Positions 25,540 through 33,568 of a DNA stretch of 51,124 nt are shown piece after piece. The DNA comes from Clostridia bacterium (lineage in GTDB: Bacteria > Bacillota > Clostridia > TANB77 > CAG-508): contig JAAWKZ010000006.1 in assembly GCA_022797635.1 (NCBI GenBank), positions 1 to 51,124 of the forward strand. The letters run 5' to 3'. The notes under the pieces are model-generated. The model was not told the origin of the DNA and made no database searches. It saw nothing but the letters and a program-made list of their open reading frames with translations. The translations under genes were made by a program, and so were the position numbers. Within the stretch, counting starts at the first letter, position 1; each line of letters begins with the position of its first letter.

Positions 25540-25563
25540 AATATTACCTCCGAATTTGTTATC

Positions 25564-25603
25564 ATTTGTGAAGACAGTATATCACAAATTCTGACAAATT
25601 TGT
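25564..25603. promoter_or_regulatory. possible operator between the zinc-ribbon gene and rubrerythrin
   Basis: ATTTGTGA, 10 bases, TCACAAAT (25564-25571 / 25582-25589, perfect arms), followed 5 bases later by the palindrome ACAAATTTGT (25594-25603). Similar half-sites and symmetry suggest binding of a dimeric repressor. Confidence 0.45.
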
Positions 25604-25622
25604 ATAAAAAATAAAAAAATAG

Positions 25623-25651
25623 TTGAAATTTATAAAATAAATGAGTAAAAT
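25623..25651 (+). promoter_or_regulatory. promoter of reverse rubrerythrin
   Basis: TTGAAA 25623-25628, 17-base spacer, TAAAAT 25646-25651. Confidence 0.5.
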
Positions 25652-25692
25652 AGGTATGATTAAAAAATATAGTAATTGAAGGAGGAAAAAAT

Positions 25693-26244
25693 ATGAAAGC
25701 ATATGTATGTAAAGTATGCGGTTATGTTCACTTTGGAGGAGAGGCACCAGAAAAATGCCCACAATGTGGAGCAAGCCAAGATAAATTTGAATTAAGAAAT
25801 GAAACAGAGGAAAAAAGTTATTCAGATGAGCATAGAATAGGTGTTGCACAAGGTTTAGACGAAGAAGTAGTAAAAGGATTAAAAGATAATTTTATGGGAG
25901 AATGTACAGAAGTGGGAATGTACATTGCAATGAGTCGTCAAGCAGATAGAGATGGATACCCTGAAATAGCAGAAGCATTTAAGAGATATGCATGGGAAGA
26001 AGCAGAACATGCAGCTAAATTTGCAGAATTATTAGGAGAAGTAGTTTATCCAGATACGAAAAAGAATGTTAGCTTAAGAGCAATGGCAGAACATGGAGCT
26101 TGTGATGGTAAGAAAATGCTTGCTACAAGAGCAAAAGAGCTTGGATATGATGCTATTCATGATACAGTACATGAAATGTGTAAAGATGAGGCACGTCATG
26201 GAAGAGGATTTGATGGACTACTAAAAAGATATTTTGAAAATTAA
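25693..26244 (+). CDS. Reverse rubrerythrin (NADH peroxidase component)
   Basis: 183 residues with a rubredoxin-like FeS4 domain first ([13 protein letters not shown] and KCPQCGA, residues 5-27) and a ferritin-like di-iron domain second (about 50-183), with iron ligands in [18 protein letters not shown] and [10 protein letters not shown]. This reversed order is the oxygen-induced reverse rubrerythrin of clostridia, which reduces peroxide and oxygen with electrons from rubredoxin. A rubredoxin gene follows directly. Start ATG has AAGGAGG. Regulation by the palindromes at 25564 is possible. Confidence 0.92.
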   Translation: MKAYVCKVCGYVHFGGEAPEKCPQCGASQDKFELRNETEEKSYSDEHRIGVAQGLDEEVVKGLKDNFMGECTEVGMYIAMSRQADRDGYPEIAEAFKRYAWEEAEHAAKFAELLGEVVYPDTKKNVSLRAMAEHGACDGKKMLATRAKELGYDAIHDTVHEMCKDEARHGRGFDGLLKRYFEN

Positions 26245-26308
26245 GGAATAAAATATCAAAAGAGGTATACAATAAAGAAAATGAATAGAAATAAGGAGGT
26301 TTCATACA

Positions 26309-26449
26309 ATGAATAAATATGTTTGTTTATTATGTGGATATGTATATGATGAAGAAGAACAAGGTGTAAAATGGGAGGAATTACCAGAGGATTGGACTTG
26401 CCCATTATGTGGAGCACCAAAAGATCAATTTCAAAAAGTAGAAGATTAG
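26309..26449 (+). CDS. Rubredoxin
   Basis: 46-residue FeS4 electron carrier: [20 protein letters not shown], with iron ligands CxxCG (6-9) and CPLCGA (31-34), and the usual W-x-x-L-P-x-D-W between them ([12 protein letters not shown]). AAGGAGG lies 9 bases before the ATG. It follows reverse rubrerythrin by 64 bases and probably gives it electrons. The length is slightly below the usual 52-54. Confidence 0.95.
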   Translation: MNKYVCLLCGYVYDEEEQGVKWEELPEDWTCPLCGAPKDQFQKVED

Positions 26450-26460
26450 AATGTAAGTAT

Positions 26461-26502
26461 AAAGATGTCGCAGGTAGTGAAAACGAATGCGGCATCTTTT
26501 GC
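26461..26502 (+). terminator. intrinsic terminator after rubredoxin
   Basis: 12-bp stem 26461-26472 / 26488-26499 with one G-U pair, 15-base loop, then TTTT. Confidence 0.75.
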
Positions 26503-26531
26503 TTGTCAACAATTTAGAAGTGTGCTACAAT
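26503..26531 (+). promoter_or_regulatory. sigma-A type promoter of trmB
   Basis: TTGTCA 26503-26508, 17-base spacer, TACAAT 26526-26531. It leaves a leader of about 65 bases. Confidence 0.65.
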
Positions 26532-26602
26532 ACAGTAGTATAAAGCTTTTGAAAAATTAATTATTAAAAGAGAAAGCAGAAAAAGGAAAAGGCAGGAAAG
26601 AA

Positions 26603-27265
26603 ATGAGAATTAGATATAAACCATGGGCAAGAAAAGAGCTAGAAGAAAGCAGATTTTATAGAGAAGAGGCAGAAAAATTAAAGGGAATATGGAGAAATGA
26701 ATTTGCAAGACCAAATCAACCACTCTATATAGAATTAGGATGTGGTAAAGGAGGCTTTATTTCGCAAATAGCATGTAAACACTCAGAGAATAATTATCTA
26801 GGCATAGACTTAGTTGACCCTATGCTGGGATTAGCCAAAAGAAAAACAGAAGAAGTTTATCAAGAACAAAATAAAGAAATAGATAATGTATTGCTTACTA
26901 GATTTGATATTGAAAGAATTTTACTTATATTGAGTGAAGAAGATAGAGTTAATAGAATTTATATCAATTTTTGTAATCCTTGGCCAAGAGGAAAGCATCA
27001 TAAAAAAAGGTTAACACATACAAGACAGCTAGAGAAGTATAAACAGATTTTGAAAAAGGATGGAAGTATTTATTTTAAAACAGATGATGATAATTTATTT
27101 GAAGAAAGTATTGGATATTTTGAACAGGCAGGATTTAAGATAGAAAGAGCTACTAGAGATTTACACAAGGAACCAGATTTTTGGGAAAATATAGAAACAG
27201 AACATGAGAAAATGTTTTCAGAACAAGGAATTAAAATAAAGGCACTAATTGCCCAAAATAATTAG
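26603..27265 (+). CDS. trmB: tRNA (guanine-N7-)-methyltransferase
   Basis: SAM-dependent enzyme that makes m7G46 in the variable loop of tRNA. 220 residues with the SAM motif LYIELGCGKGGFI, the acidic loop LGIDLVDPMLGLAKRK, and the TrmB signature INFCNPWPRGKHHKKRLTH, slightly changed from the usual DPWPKxRHxKRR (Asn for Asp, one extra residue). C-terminal part normal. Start ATG has CAGGAAAG upstream. Followed by a two-component system after 76 bases. Confidence 0.93.
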   Translation: MRIRYKPWARKELEESRFYREEAEKLKGIWRNEFARPNQPLYIELGCGKGGFISQIACKHSENNYLGIDLVDPMLGLAKRKTEEVYQEQNKEIDNVLLTRFDIERILLILSEEDRVNRIYINFCNPWPRGKHHKKRLTHTRQLEKYKQILKKDGSIYFKTDDDNLFEESIGYFEQAGFKIERATRDLHKEPDFWENIETEHEKMFSEQGIKIKALIAQNN

Positions 27266-27341
27266 GAATTGTTCACATTTAGGACATAAAAAAACTGTAA
27301 AATAGTAATGGGTAATTACAAGGAAAGGATCAAGAAAAGCT

Positions 27342-28025
27342 ATGAATAATATTACTGTTTTAGTAGTAGATGATGAATCTAGAATGAGAAAACTAATTAA
27401 AGACTTCTTAGCACAAAAAGGATATAGTATTTTAGAAGCAGGAGATGGAGAAGAAGCACTCAAAGTATTTGAAGAGAACCAGAGTCAAATTAACCTAATA
27501 TTATTAGATGTTATGATGCCGAAATTAGATGGTTGGTCTGTACTTCGTCAAATTAGGCAAAATTCTAAAGTACCAATTATGATGCTTACTGCAAGAGGGG
27601 AAGAACAAGATGAATTATTTGGTTTTGAGCTAGGAGTAGATGAATATATTTCAAAGCCGTTTAGTCCTAAGATTTTAGTGGCAAGAGTGGAAGCTATTTT
27701 AAAAAGAACTATGGGAGAAAAAACAGAAATTAAAGATTTTGGTGGTATTACCATAGATCCAGAAGGCAGGACAGTTAAGGTTGATAATAAACAAATTGAG
27801 ATGAGTTTAAGAGAATATGAATTATTAAAATATTTAATTGATAACCAAGGAATTGCTTTATCAAGAGATAAAATTTTAAATAATGTATGGAATTATGACT
27901 ATTATGGAGATTCTAGAACGATTGATAGTCATATTAAGAAAATTCGTCATAAACTAGGCAAAAAAGGAAAATACATTGAAACGATGCGTGGAGTAGGTTA
28001 CAAATTTGAAGTAAAGGAAAAATAG
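27342..28025 (+). CDS. OmpR-family response regulator
   Basis: 227 residues: receiver domain (about 3-120) with Asp11/Asp12, phospho-acceptor Asp56 (ILLDVMMPKLDG), TAR switch Thr and Lys105 (EYISKPF), then a winged-helix DNA-binding domain (about 130-225; SLREYELLKYLIDNQG and the recognition part DSRTIDSHIKKIRHKLG, ending MRGVGYKFE). It is the partner of the histidine kinase that begins 2 bases after its stop. The signal is unknown; the pair resembles ResDE/VanRS-type systems. Confidence 0.95.
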   Translation: MNNITVLVVDDESRMRKLIKDFLAQKGYSILEAGDGEEALKVFEENQSQINLILLDVMMPKLDGWSVLRQIRQNSKVPIMMLTARGEEQDELFGFELGVDEYISKPFSPKILVARVEAILKRTMGEKTEIKDFGGITIDPEGRTVKVDNKQIEMSLREYELLKYLIDNQGIALSRDKILNNVWNYDYYGDSRTIDSHIKKIRHKLGKKGKYIETMRGVGYKFEVKEK

Positions 28026-28027
28026 AA

Positions 28028-29521
28028 ATGGAAAAGCTAAAAGATAAATTCAAATCCGTTCGATTTCGATTATTTGCAGTACTATGTGCTGTGATTATCT
28101 TTTTAGTGCTTTGTTTAATATTAATTAACAGTATTGTATTAGAAAACTTCTATATCTATTCTAAAACCAATACCGTCAAGAAACTGTATCATAAAATAGA
28201 TAATTATTATGCTTCACCAAGTCTAAATACCAATTTAGAGAATGAACTTCGCAGAAGTGCTTTTATCAATAATTTTGATATTTTGATTAAAACAGATACA
28301 GATTTAATATTATTCACAACAGATAGAGATTTTTTGTCTTCTTTAAATCGAATTCAAAGTAGTAATCAATTAAAAGAGCAGGAAGAGACTGCTATTCTTT
28401 ATAAGGATGAGAATATGCAAATTTGCAGAGTGAATGACAAAACATCAAATTTAACTTATATTTTATTAACAGGAAATTTGGTAAATGGTTATAGTTTATT
28501 TATTAGAATTCCAGTTGCACCAATAGAAGAAAGTGTTAATATTTCGAATAAAGTTTTGATGTTAATTGGACTTTTAACAATTATCATGGCAGCACTTGCT
28601 GTGTCAATTATTTCACGCAAATTTACAGAACCAATTTTAGAATTAAATGATATTACCAAAAAGATGTCCAAACTAGATTTTTCTAAGAAATACCGTATTA
28701 AAGATTCTAGTGATGAAATTAATGAATTAGGAAAAAACATCAATACCATGTCTGATAAGTTAGAAGGAACTATCAAACAATTAAGAGATAATAATAAAGA
28801 ACTAGAAAAAGACATTGAAGAAAAATCCAAAATTGATGAAATGCGTAAACAGTTTATTTCAGATGTATCACATGAATTAAAAACACCAATTGCTCTAATT
28901 CAAGGATATGCAGAAGGATTGGTAGAAAATGTAAATAGTGATGAAGAATCTAAAAAATTCTATGCGGAAGTTATTTTAGATGAGACAAATAAAATGGACA
29001 ATTTGGTAAAACAATTATTAGAATTAATGAAATTAGAATATGGCAAAAGGGAATTTCATGATAAGGAATTTGACTTAGTAGAGTTAATTCAAGGAGTTAT
29101 TCAAAATTGCCATGTAATGCTAGAGGAGAAAAAAATTGAAGTGTTATTTGAAGCAAAAGGGCCTCTTTATGCAAAAGCAGATGATTTTTACATAGAGCAA
29201 ATTATTACAAATTATTTTACAAATGCGATTAAGCATGCAGAAGAAAAAGAAGGCAAAAAACAAATACAAATTAGTATTAAATTGCAAGGGAAAAAGGCAA
29301 GAGTATCCGTATTTAATACTGGCAATCAAATTGCAGAAGAAGAATTAGACAGAATTTGGGGTAGATTTTATAAAGTAGATAGTTCTAGAAACAGAGAAGA
29401 TGGAGGAAGCGGAATAGGATTATCTTTAGTAAAGGCAATCCAGAATAATTATAAAAATGCTTATGGTGTAGAAAATAAGTCTAATGGAGTAGAATTTTAT
29501 TTTGATACAAATATAAGTTAG
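28028..29521 (+). CDS. Sensor histidine kinase (HisKA/HAMP)
   Basis: 497 residues: first membrane helix (about 16-37), an extracellular sensor region (about 40-175), second membrane helix (about 178-197), HAMP linker, coiled coil, HisKA dimerisation domain with FISDVSHELKTPIALIQGY (phospho-His282), and an ATPase domain with the N box (IITNYFTNAIKHA) and G box (GGSGIGLSLVK). It phosphorylates the response regulator encoded immediately upstream. The sensor domain shows no family I can name. Confidence 0.93.
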   Translation: MEKLKDKFKSVRFRLFAVLCAVIIFLVLCLILINSIVLENFYIYSKTNTVKKLYHKIDNYYASPSLNTNLENELRRSAFINNFDILIKTDTDLILFTTDRDFLSSLNRIQSSNQLKEQEETAILYKDENMQICRVNDKTSNLTYILLTGNLVNGYSLFIRIPVAPIEESVNISNKVLMLIGLLTIIMAALAVSIISRKFTEPILELNDITKKMSKLDFSKKYRIKDSSDEINELGKNINTMSDKLEGTIKQLRDNNKELEKDIEEKSKIDEMRKQFISDVSHELKTPIALIQGYAEGLVENVNSDEESKKFYAEVILDETNKMDNLVKQLLELMKLEYGKREFHDKEFDLVELIQGVIQNCHVMLEEKKIEVLFEAKGPLYAKADDFYIEQIITNYFTNAIKHAEEKEGKKQIQISIKLQGKKARVSVFNTGNQIAEEELDRIWGRFYKVDSSRNREDGGSGIGLSLVKAIQNNYKNAYGVENKSNGVEFYFDTNIS

Positions 29522-29548
29522 TTATACGAATAGAATCAAAATTTTTAG

Positions 29549-29590
29549 ATTGGTCGAACTTTGTCATTAAAAGTCGACCGATTTTTCTTT
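29549..29590 (+). terminator. intrinsic terminator after the two-component system
   Basis: 9-bp stem 29549-29557 / 29574-29582 with one G-U pair, then TTTTCTTT. Confidence 0.7.
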
Positions 29591-29663
29591 ACAAATTTTC
29601 AATGGGGTAGTAGAATATGTACAATAAAAAATTGCAATTTTTTTAGTTCACAGAAAGGCAGGT

Positions 29664-30269
29664 ATGAGACATGTAATGAGTTACACAAAAAAGAACTTAG
29701 ACACTTTAAGTCTCCTGCTAACAATTTCTATTTTAATAATTTTCTATTTGATTTATTCAAGCATTTCTTTAGCAGTTATTTCAAACAATAGCTTAGATTC
29801 GAATATGGTTTATTCTCAAAAAATTCCAATCGAAAGTCAAACGCAAAGGCAAATTATACAAGCGAATTTATCCAATAAGTGGAGGATTCAAATTCCAAAG
29901 TTAAATTTAGATGCTCATATAGAAGAAGGAACAACTTGGGATGTCTTATTAAGAGCGGTGGGTCACTTTGAAAATACAAATAGGTGGAATGGAAATATAT
30001 GCTTAGCAGGACATAACAGAGGTTATCAATGCAACTTTTTCCAAAAGATTAAGACTCTAAATTTAGGAGATGAAATTATTTATTGTACTAAACAAGGAAA
30101 AAAGGTTTATCAAGTACAAATTAATAAAGTCATTTTAGAAACAGACTGGAGTTATCTGAAAGATACGAAAGACAATAGAATTACATTAATTACATGTGAA
30201 GAAAACCGAGAAGAATACAGAAGATGTATACAAGCAGTACAAGTATCAGAAACAAAGGAGATATTTTAG
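29664..30269 (+). CDS. Sortase (class D-like)
   Basis: Membrane-anchored cysteine transpeptidase of 201 residues with one N-terminal membrane helix (about 15-38). The active-site residues are His117 in LAGHNRG, Cys178 in ITLITC, and an Arg at 186 or 187. The beta-barrel segment WRIQIPKLNLDAHIEEGTT is typical. Start ATG 29664 follows AAAGGCAGGT. It is 35 bases upstream of an adhesin ending in LPKTGF, its likely substrate. A pilus-type (class C) role is less likely because no lid motif is seen. Confidence 0.88.
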   Translation: MRHVMSYTKKNLDTLSLLLTISILIIFYLIYSSISLAVISNNSLDSNMVYSQKIPIESQTQRQIIQANLSNKWRIQIPKLNLDAHIEEGTTWDVLLRAVGHFENTNRWNGNICLAGHNRGYQCNFFQKIKTLNLGDEIIYCTKQGKKVYQVQINKVILETDWSYLKDTKDNRITLITCEENREEYRRCIQAVQVSETKEIF

Positions 30270-30304
30270 AGAGAAAAATCTAAGTGAAAAAGGAGAGAAT
30301 TTAA

Positions 30305-32089
30305 GTGAAAAAAGTAATCAATATATTAATATTAACAACAATATTTATTTCTGCATTTCAAAGTATTATATTTGGAGCAATGGAAGTGGAATATGCTAAT
30401 ATTAAAAAAGGAGGAGCTATTAATACAGAAGTAGAGTTTTTTGATGATGGCAGATGGTATCCTATTGAGGCAAACTATGTTTATTATAGAAGTCCAGAAG
30501 GAGATTTTCCAGCTTATTGCATTAGTAATGGAAAAGATGGTGTGGAAGAAGCGGGAAATTATCGAGTAAATGTGGATAAATTAATATTAGATGCAGTACA
30601 ATCAGGAGTGAATTATACACAAGTATGGCGAACTATTGTAAATGGTTATCCTTACAAGACACCAAAGGAAATGGGAGTTAACACAAAAGAAGAAGCATAT
30701 TTTGTAACAAAACAAGCTATTTATTGTGTTATGCTAAAAAGAAGTATGACTTTGTATAGAGGAACTACAGACAGAGGTAAGAAGATTGTAAATGCAATAG
30801 AAAGATTATACATTATAGGAAGAGATGGAGGACAGAATCCAGAAGATGTTAGATTACGTATCGCCAAAAAGGGAGACTTTGAAAAGGAAGGAGAGTATTA
30901 TTATCAAACCTATACTGTAACAGCTGAGGTTGATGTGAACCAATATGAAGTGAAAATAGAAAGCAAAGATAAGGGAGGTTTATTTGTTGCAGATAATTCA
31001 GGAAAAGCAAAAACAAAATTTAAGATAAACGAAAATTTTAGAATTATGATACCAAAAACGCAAATAAATAAGAAAACAGAACTGAAAATGACAATTAATG
31101 CAAAATGCAAAACTTATCCTGTTTTTTATGGAGTTACGACTGTAAAGGACACACAAGATTATGCTCTTACCTATGGCAATTATGGAGATTTTTCAAAGGA
31201 TGCAAAATTAATTGTAAATCTTAATACAGGAGAGTTACAAATTCAGAAAATAAATGAAGAAACTAGAAAGCCAATTGCAGGAGTGACATTTGAATTATTT
31301 AATGAAAGAGATGAAACTGTTGGAATTGCTACTACAGATGAAAAAGGAATGGTATTTTTTGAGAATTTGTATCCTGGTAATTACTATGTTAGAGAAATTG
31401 CAACAAGAGAAGATTTAACTTTAAATCTAGAAAAAATTCCTATTGCAGTTGAGTATGATAAAATTACAACCAAAACGATTACCAATAGCTATCAAAAAGG
31501 AAGCCTAAAAGTTATCAAAACAGATAAAGAAACTGATAAACCAATTGCAGGTGTTAGTTTTGATTTACTAGATATAGATGAAAATGTTGTTCAAACTGGT
31601 ATCACCAATGAGCAAGGAGAAATTTTTTTTCAAGACTTAACAGTAGGAAGATATCTATTAAAAGAAAAGAAGACAAACGAAGACTATACAGTGAAAGTAG
31701 AAGCAGTAAAGGTAGAAATCGAATATAATCAAACTACCATTCAGGAAATAAAAAACGAAAAGAAAAAGGGTAGTTTGCAAATTCATAAAGTAGATAAAGA
31801 AAATCATAAAATAGCGTTAAGTGATGTGACTTTTGAGCTATATAGTAAAGAATTAGAAAAGGTAATTGGAACTTATACTACTGATAAGGAAGGAAAGATT
31901 TACATAGAAGATTTAAGAATAGGAGATTATGAATTAAGAGAGATTATAACAAAAGAAGGATATGAAATTGGAGAAAACATGAATATTTCTATTCAAGCTG
32001 AGAAAACTACAAACATAATAGTTAAAAATAAAAAAGTGCCAGCGACACCTAAAAAAGAAGTTAAAAAGTTACCTAAAACAGGATTTTAG
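30305..32089 (+). CDS. SpaA/CnaB-type surface adhesin with LPKTG end but no membrane anchor
   Basis: 594 residues. Signal peptide (about 1-25), then an N-terminal domain with AYCISNGKDG and VTKQAIYCVM that looks like a thioester domain (Cys-Gln bond for covalent binding to host surfaces). A linker follows, then three CnaB/SpaA domains beginning near 312, 398 and 488. Each shows the isopeptide pattern: Lys in LQIQK, LKVIK, LQIHK; Glu in VREI, LKEK, LREI; Asn in TNS, KNE, KNK. The protein stops at KKLPKTGF, so the hydrophobic stretch and basic tail of a normal sorting signal are missing. GTG start with AAAGGAGAG. Pairs with the sortase upstream. Confidence 0.82.
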   Translation: MKKVINILILTTIFISAFQSIIFGAMEVEYANIKKGGAINTEVEFFDDGRWYPIEANYVYYRSPEGDFPAYCISNGKDGVEEAGNYRVNVDKLILDAVQSGVNYTQVWRTIVNGYPYKTPKEMGVNTKEEAYFVTKQAIYCVMLKRSMTLYRGTTDRGKKIVNAIERLYIIGRDGGQNPEDVRLRIAKKGDFEKEGEYYYQTYTVTAEVDVNQYEVKIESKDKGGLFVADNSGKAKTKFKINENFRIMIPKTQINKKTELKMTINAKCKTYPVFYGVTTVKDTQDYALTYGNYGDFSKDAKLIVNLNTGELQIQKINEETRKPIAGVTFELFNERDETVGIATTDEKGMVFFENLYPGNYYVREIATREDLTLNLEKIPIAVEYDKITTKTITNSYQKGSLKVIKTDKETDKPIAGVSFDLLDIDENVVQTGITNEQGEIFFQDLTVGRYLLKEKKTNEDYTVKVEAVKVEIEYNQTTIQEIKNEKKKGSLQIHKVDKENHKIALSDVTFELYSKELEKVIGTYTTDKEGKIYIEDLRIGDYELREIITKEGYEIGENMNISIQAEKTTNIIVKNKKVPATPKKEVKKLPKTGF

Positions 32090-32151
32090 AAATATAAAAA
32101 TTGTATATCTAATAAAACAATTTTTAAAAATGCTAGAATTACTGCAAAGTA

Positions 32152-32181
32152 TTGACTTCCAAGTGGTTTGTAGCATATAAT
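32152..32181 (+). promoter_or_regulatory. sigma-A type promoter of the CNNM-like gene
   Basis: TTGACT 32152-32157, 18-base spacer, TATAAT 32176-32181. Confidence 0.65.
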
Positions 32182-32219
32182 AATATCGATAAAAAACATA
32201 GGATAAGAAAGGAAAATTT

Positions 32220-33542
32220 ATGTTTTCACAAATACTATTTTTAATCATTTTAATTTTATTAAATGCTTATTTTGCAGCGACTGAAATTGCTTTTATTTCT
32301 TTAAATGATGCTAAAATTGAAAAACAAGCTAAAGAGGGAAATAAAAGAGCAAAGCAAATTCAGAGAATGTTAAGAAATCCAAGCAAATTTTTAGCGACTA
32401 TTCAAATTGGAATTACTCTAGCAGGATTTTTATCTAGTGCATTTGCATCAGATGCTTTTGCAGACAAATTAGCACCAGTCTTAAATAATGCAATGCCATT
32501 TTTAAGTATTGGAGTTTGGAGAAATATTTCTATTATCATTATTACCATGATTTTATCTTTTTTCACATTAGTATTTGGAGAGCTAGTACCAAAACGATTA
32601 GCAATGAAATACTATGAAAAAATTTCTTATGCAACTATTGGTGTGATTAGGTCAATTTCTATTGTAACAGCACCTTTTGTGAAACTTCTAACATGGTCTA
32701 CTAATTTTATTTCTAAACTATTTGGAGTAGGAGAACAGGAAGAAGAAACAGTAACAGAAGAAGAAATCAAAATGATGGTTGATCAAGGGGAAGAAAAAGG
32801 AGTTATTGAAGAGACTGAAAAGGAAATCATTAATAATGTTTTTGCTTTAAATGATATTATAGCATCAGAAATTATGATGCATAGAAAAGATGTATTTGCT
32901 ATTGAGATTAATGAGAACATATATGAACTTTTAAATAAGATTGATGATTATAAATATAGTAGAATTCCAGTGTATGAAGAAACAATTGATAATATTAAGG
33001 GGATTTTGTACTTAAAAGATATTTTAAAATTAGTAAGTACTCAACAACAATTTAAGATAGCAGATATTTTAAAAGAGGCATATTTTGTACCAGAGTCAAA
33101 ACCAATTGATGAGATTTTTAAAGAATTGCAGAGTAATAAGATGCAAATGGCAATTGTAGTTGACGAATATGGTGGAACAGCAGGATTATTAACAATGGAA
33201 GATATTCTAGAAGAACTAGTTGGAAATATTTTTGATGAGTATGATGAAGAAGAGTTTGAATATAAAAAATTAGATGAGAATACCTATCTTATGGAAGGCA
33301 GTATTTCACTTTATGAAGTGAAAAAGATTTTGGATATTGAATTACCAGATGGAGATTATGAGACTTTATCAGGATATTTAATAGAACAATTAGGAAGGCT
33401 ACCAGAAGAGCAAGAACACCCTATTATAGAAGATGAAAAACTAACTTATAAGATTGAGCATGTAGAAGATAGACGCATTAAGTGGGTAAAAGTATGTAAA
33501 AATCAACCAGCAATTCCAGAAAAAGAAGAGAAAGAAAAATAA
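32220..33542 (+). CDS. CNNM/CorC-type hemolysin-family membrane protein
   Basis: 440 residues: a DUF21 membrane domain (about 1-180) beginning LNAYFAATEIAFISLNDAKI with at least three helices, two CBS domains (about 205-320; ASEIMMHRKDVFAI and DEYGGTAGLLTMEDILEELVGNIFDEYDEE), and a CorC_HlyC domain at the C-terminus. Members are linked to Mg2+ (or Co2+) export or homeostasis. CBS domains would sense ATP-Mg. Start ATG with GAAAGGAAAA. The WG-repeat gene follows after 26 bases. Confidence 0.92.
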   Translation: MFSQILFLIILILLNAYFAATEIAFISLNDAKIEKQAKEGNKRAKQIQRMLRNPSKFLATIQIGITLAGFLSSAFASDAFADKLAPVLNNAMPFLSIGVWRNISIIIITMILSFFTLVFGELVPKRLAMKYYEKISYATIGVIRSISIVTAPFVKLLTWSTNFISKLFGVGEQEEETVTEEEIKMMVDQGEEKGVIEETEKEIINNVFALNDIIASEIMMHRKDVFAIEINENIYELLNKIDDYKYSRIPVYEETIDNIKGILYLKDILKLVSTQQQFKIADILKEAYFVPESKPIDEIFKELQSNKMQMAIVVDEYGGTAGLLTMEDILEELVGNIFDEYDEEEFEYKKLDENTYLMEGSISLYEVKKILDIELPDGDYETLSGYLIEQLGRLPEEQEHPIIEDEKLTYKIEHVEDRRIKWVKVCKNQPAIPEKEEKEK

Positions 33543-33568
33543 AATGTAGAAAGGTTTAGGTGGCATAA

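Noticed and set aside
30196..30399. Small open frame between the sortase and the adhesin gene
   Set aside because: It overlaps both genes in another frame and has Asn/Ile-rich non-protein-like composition.
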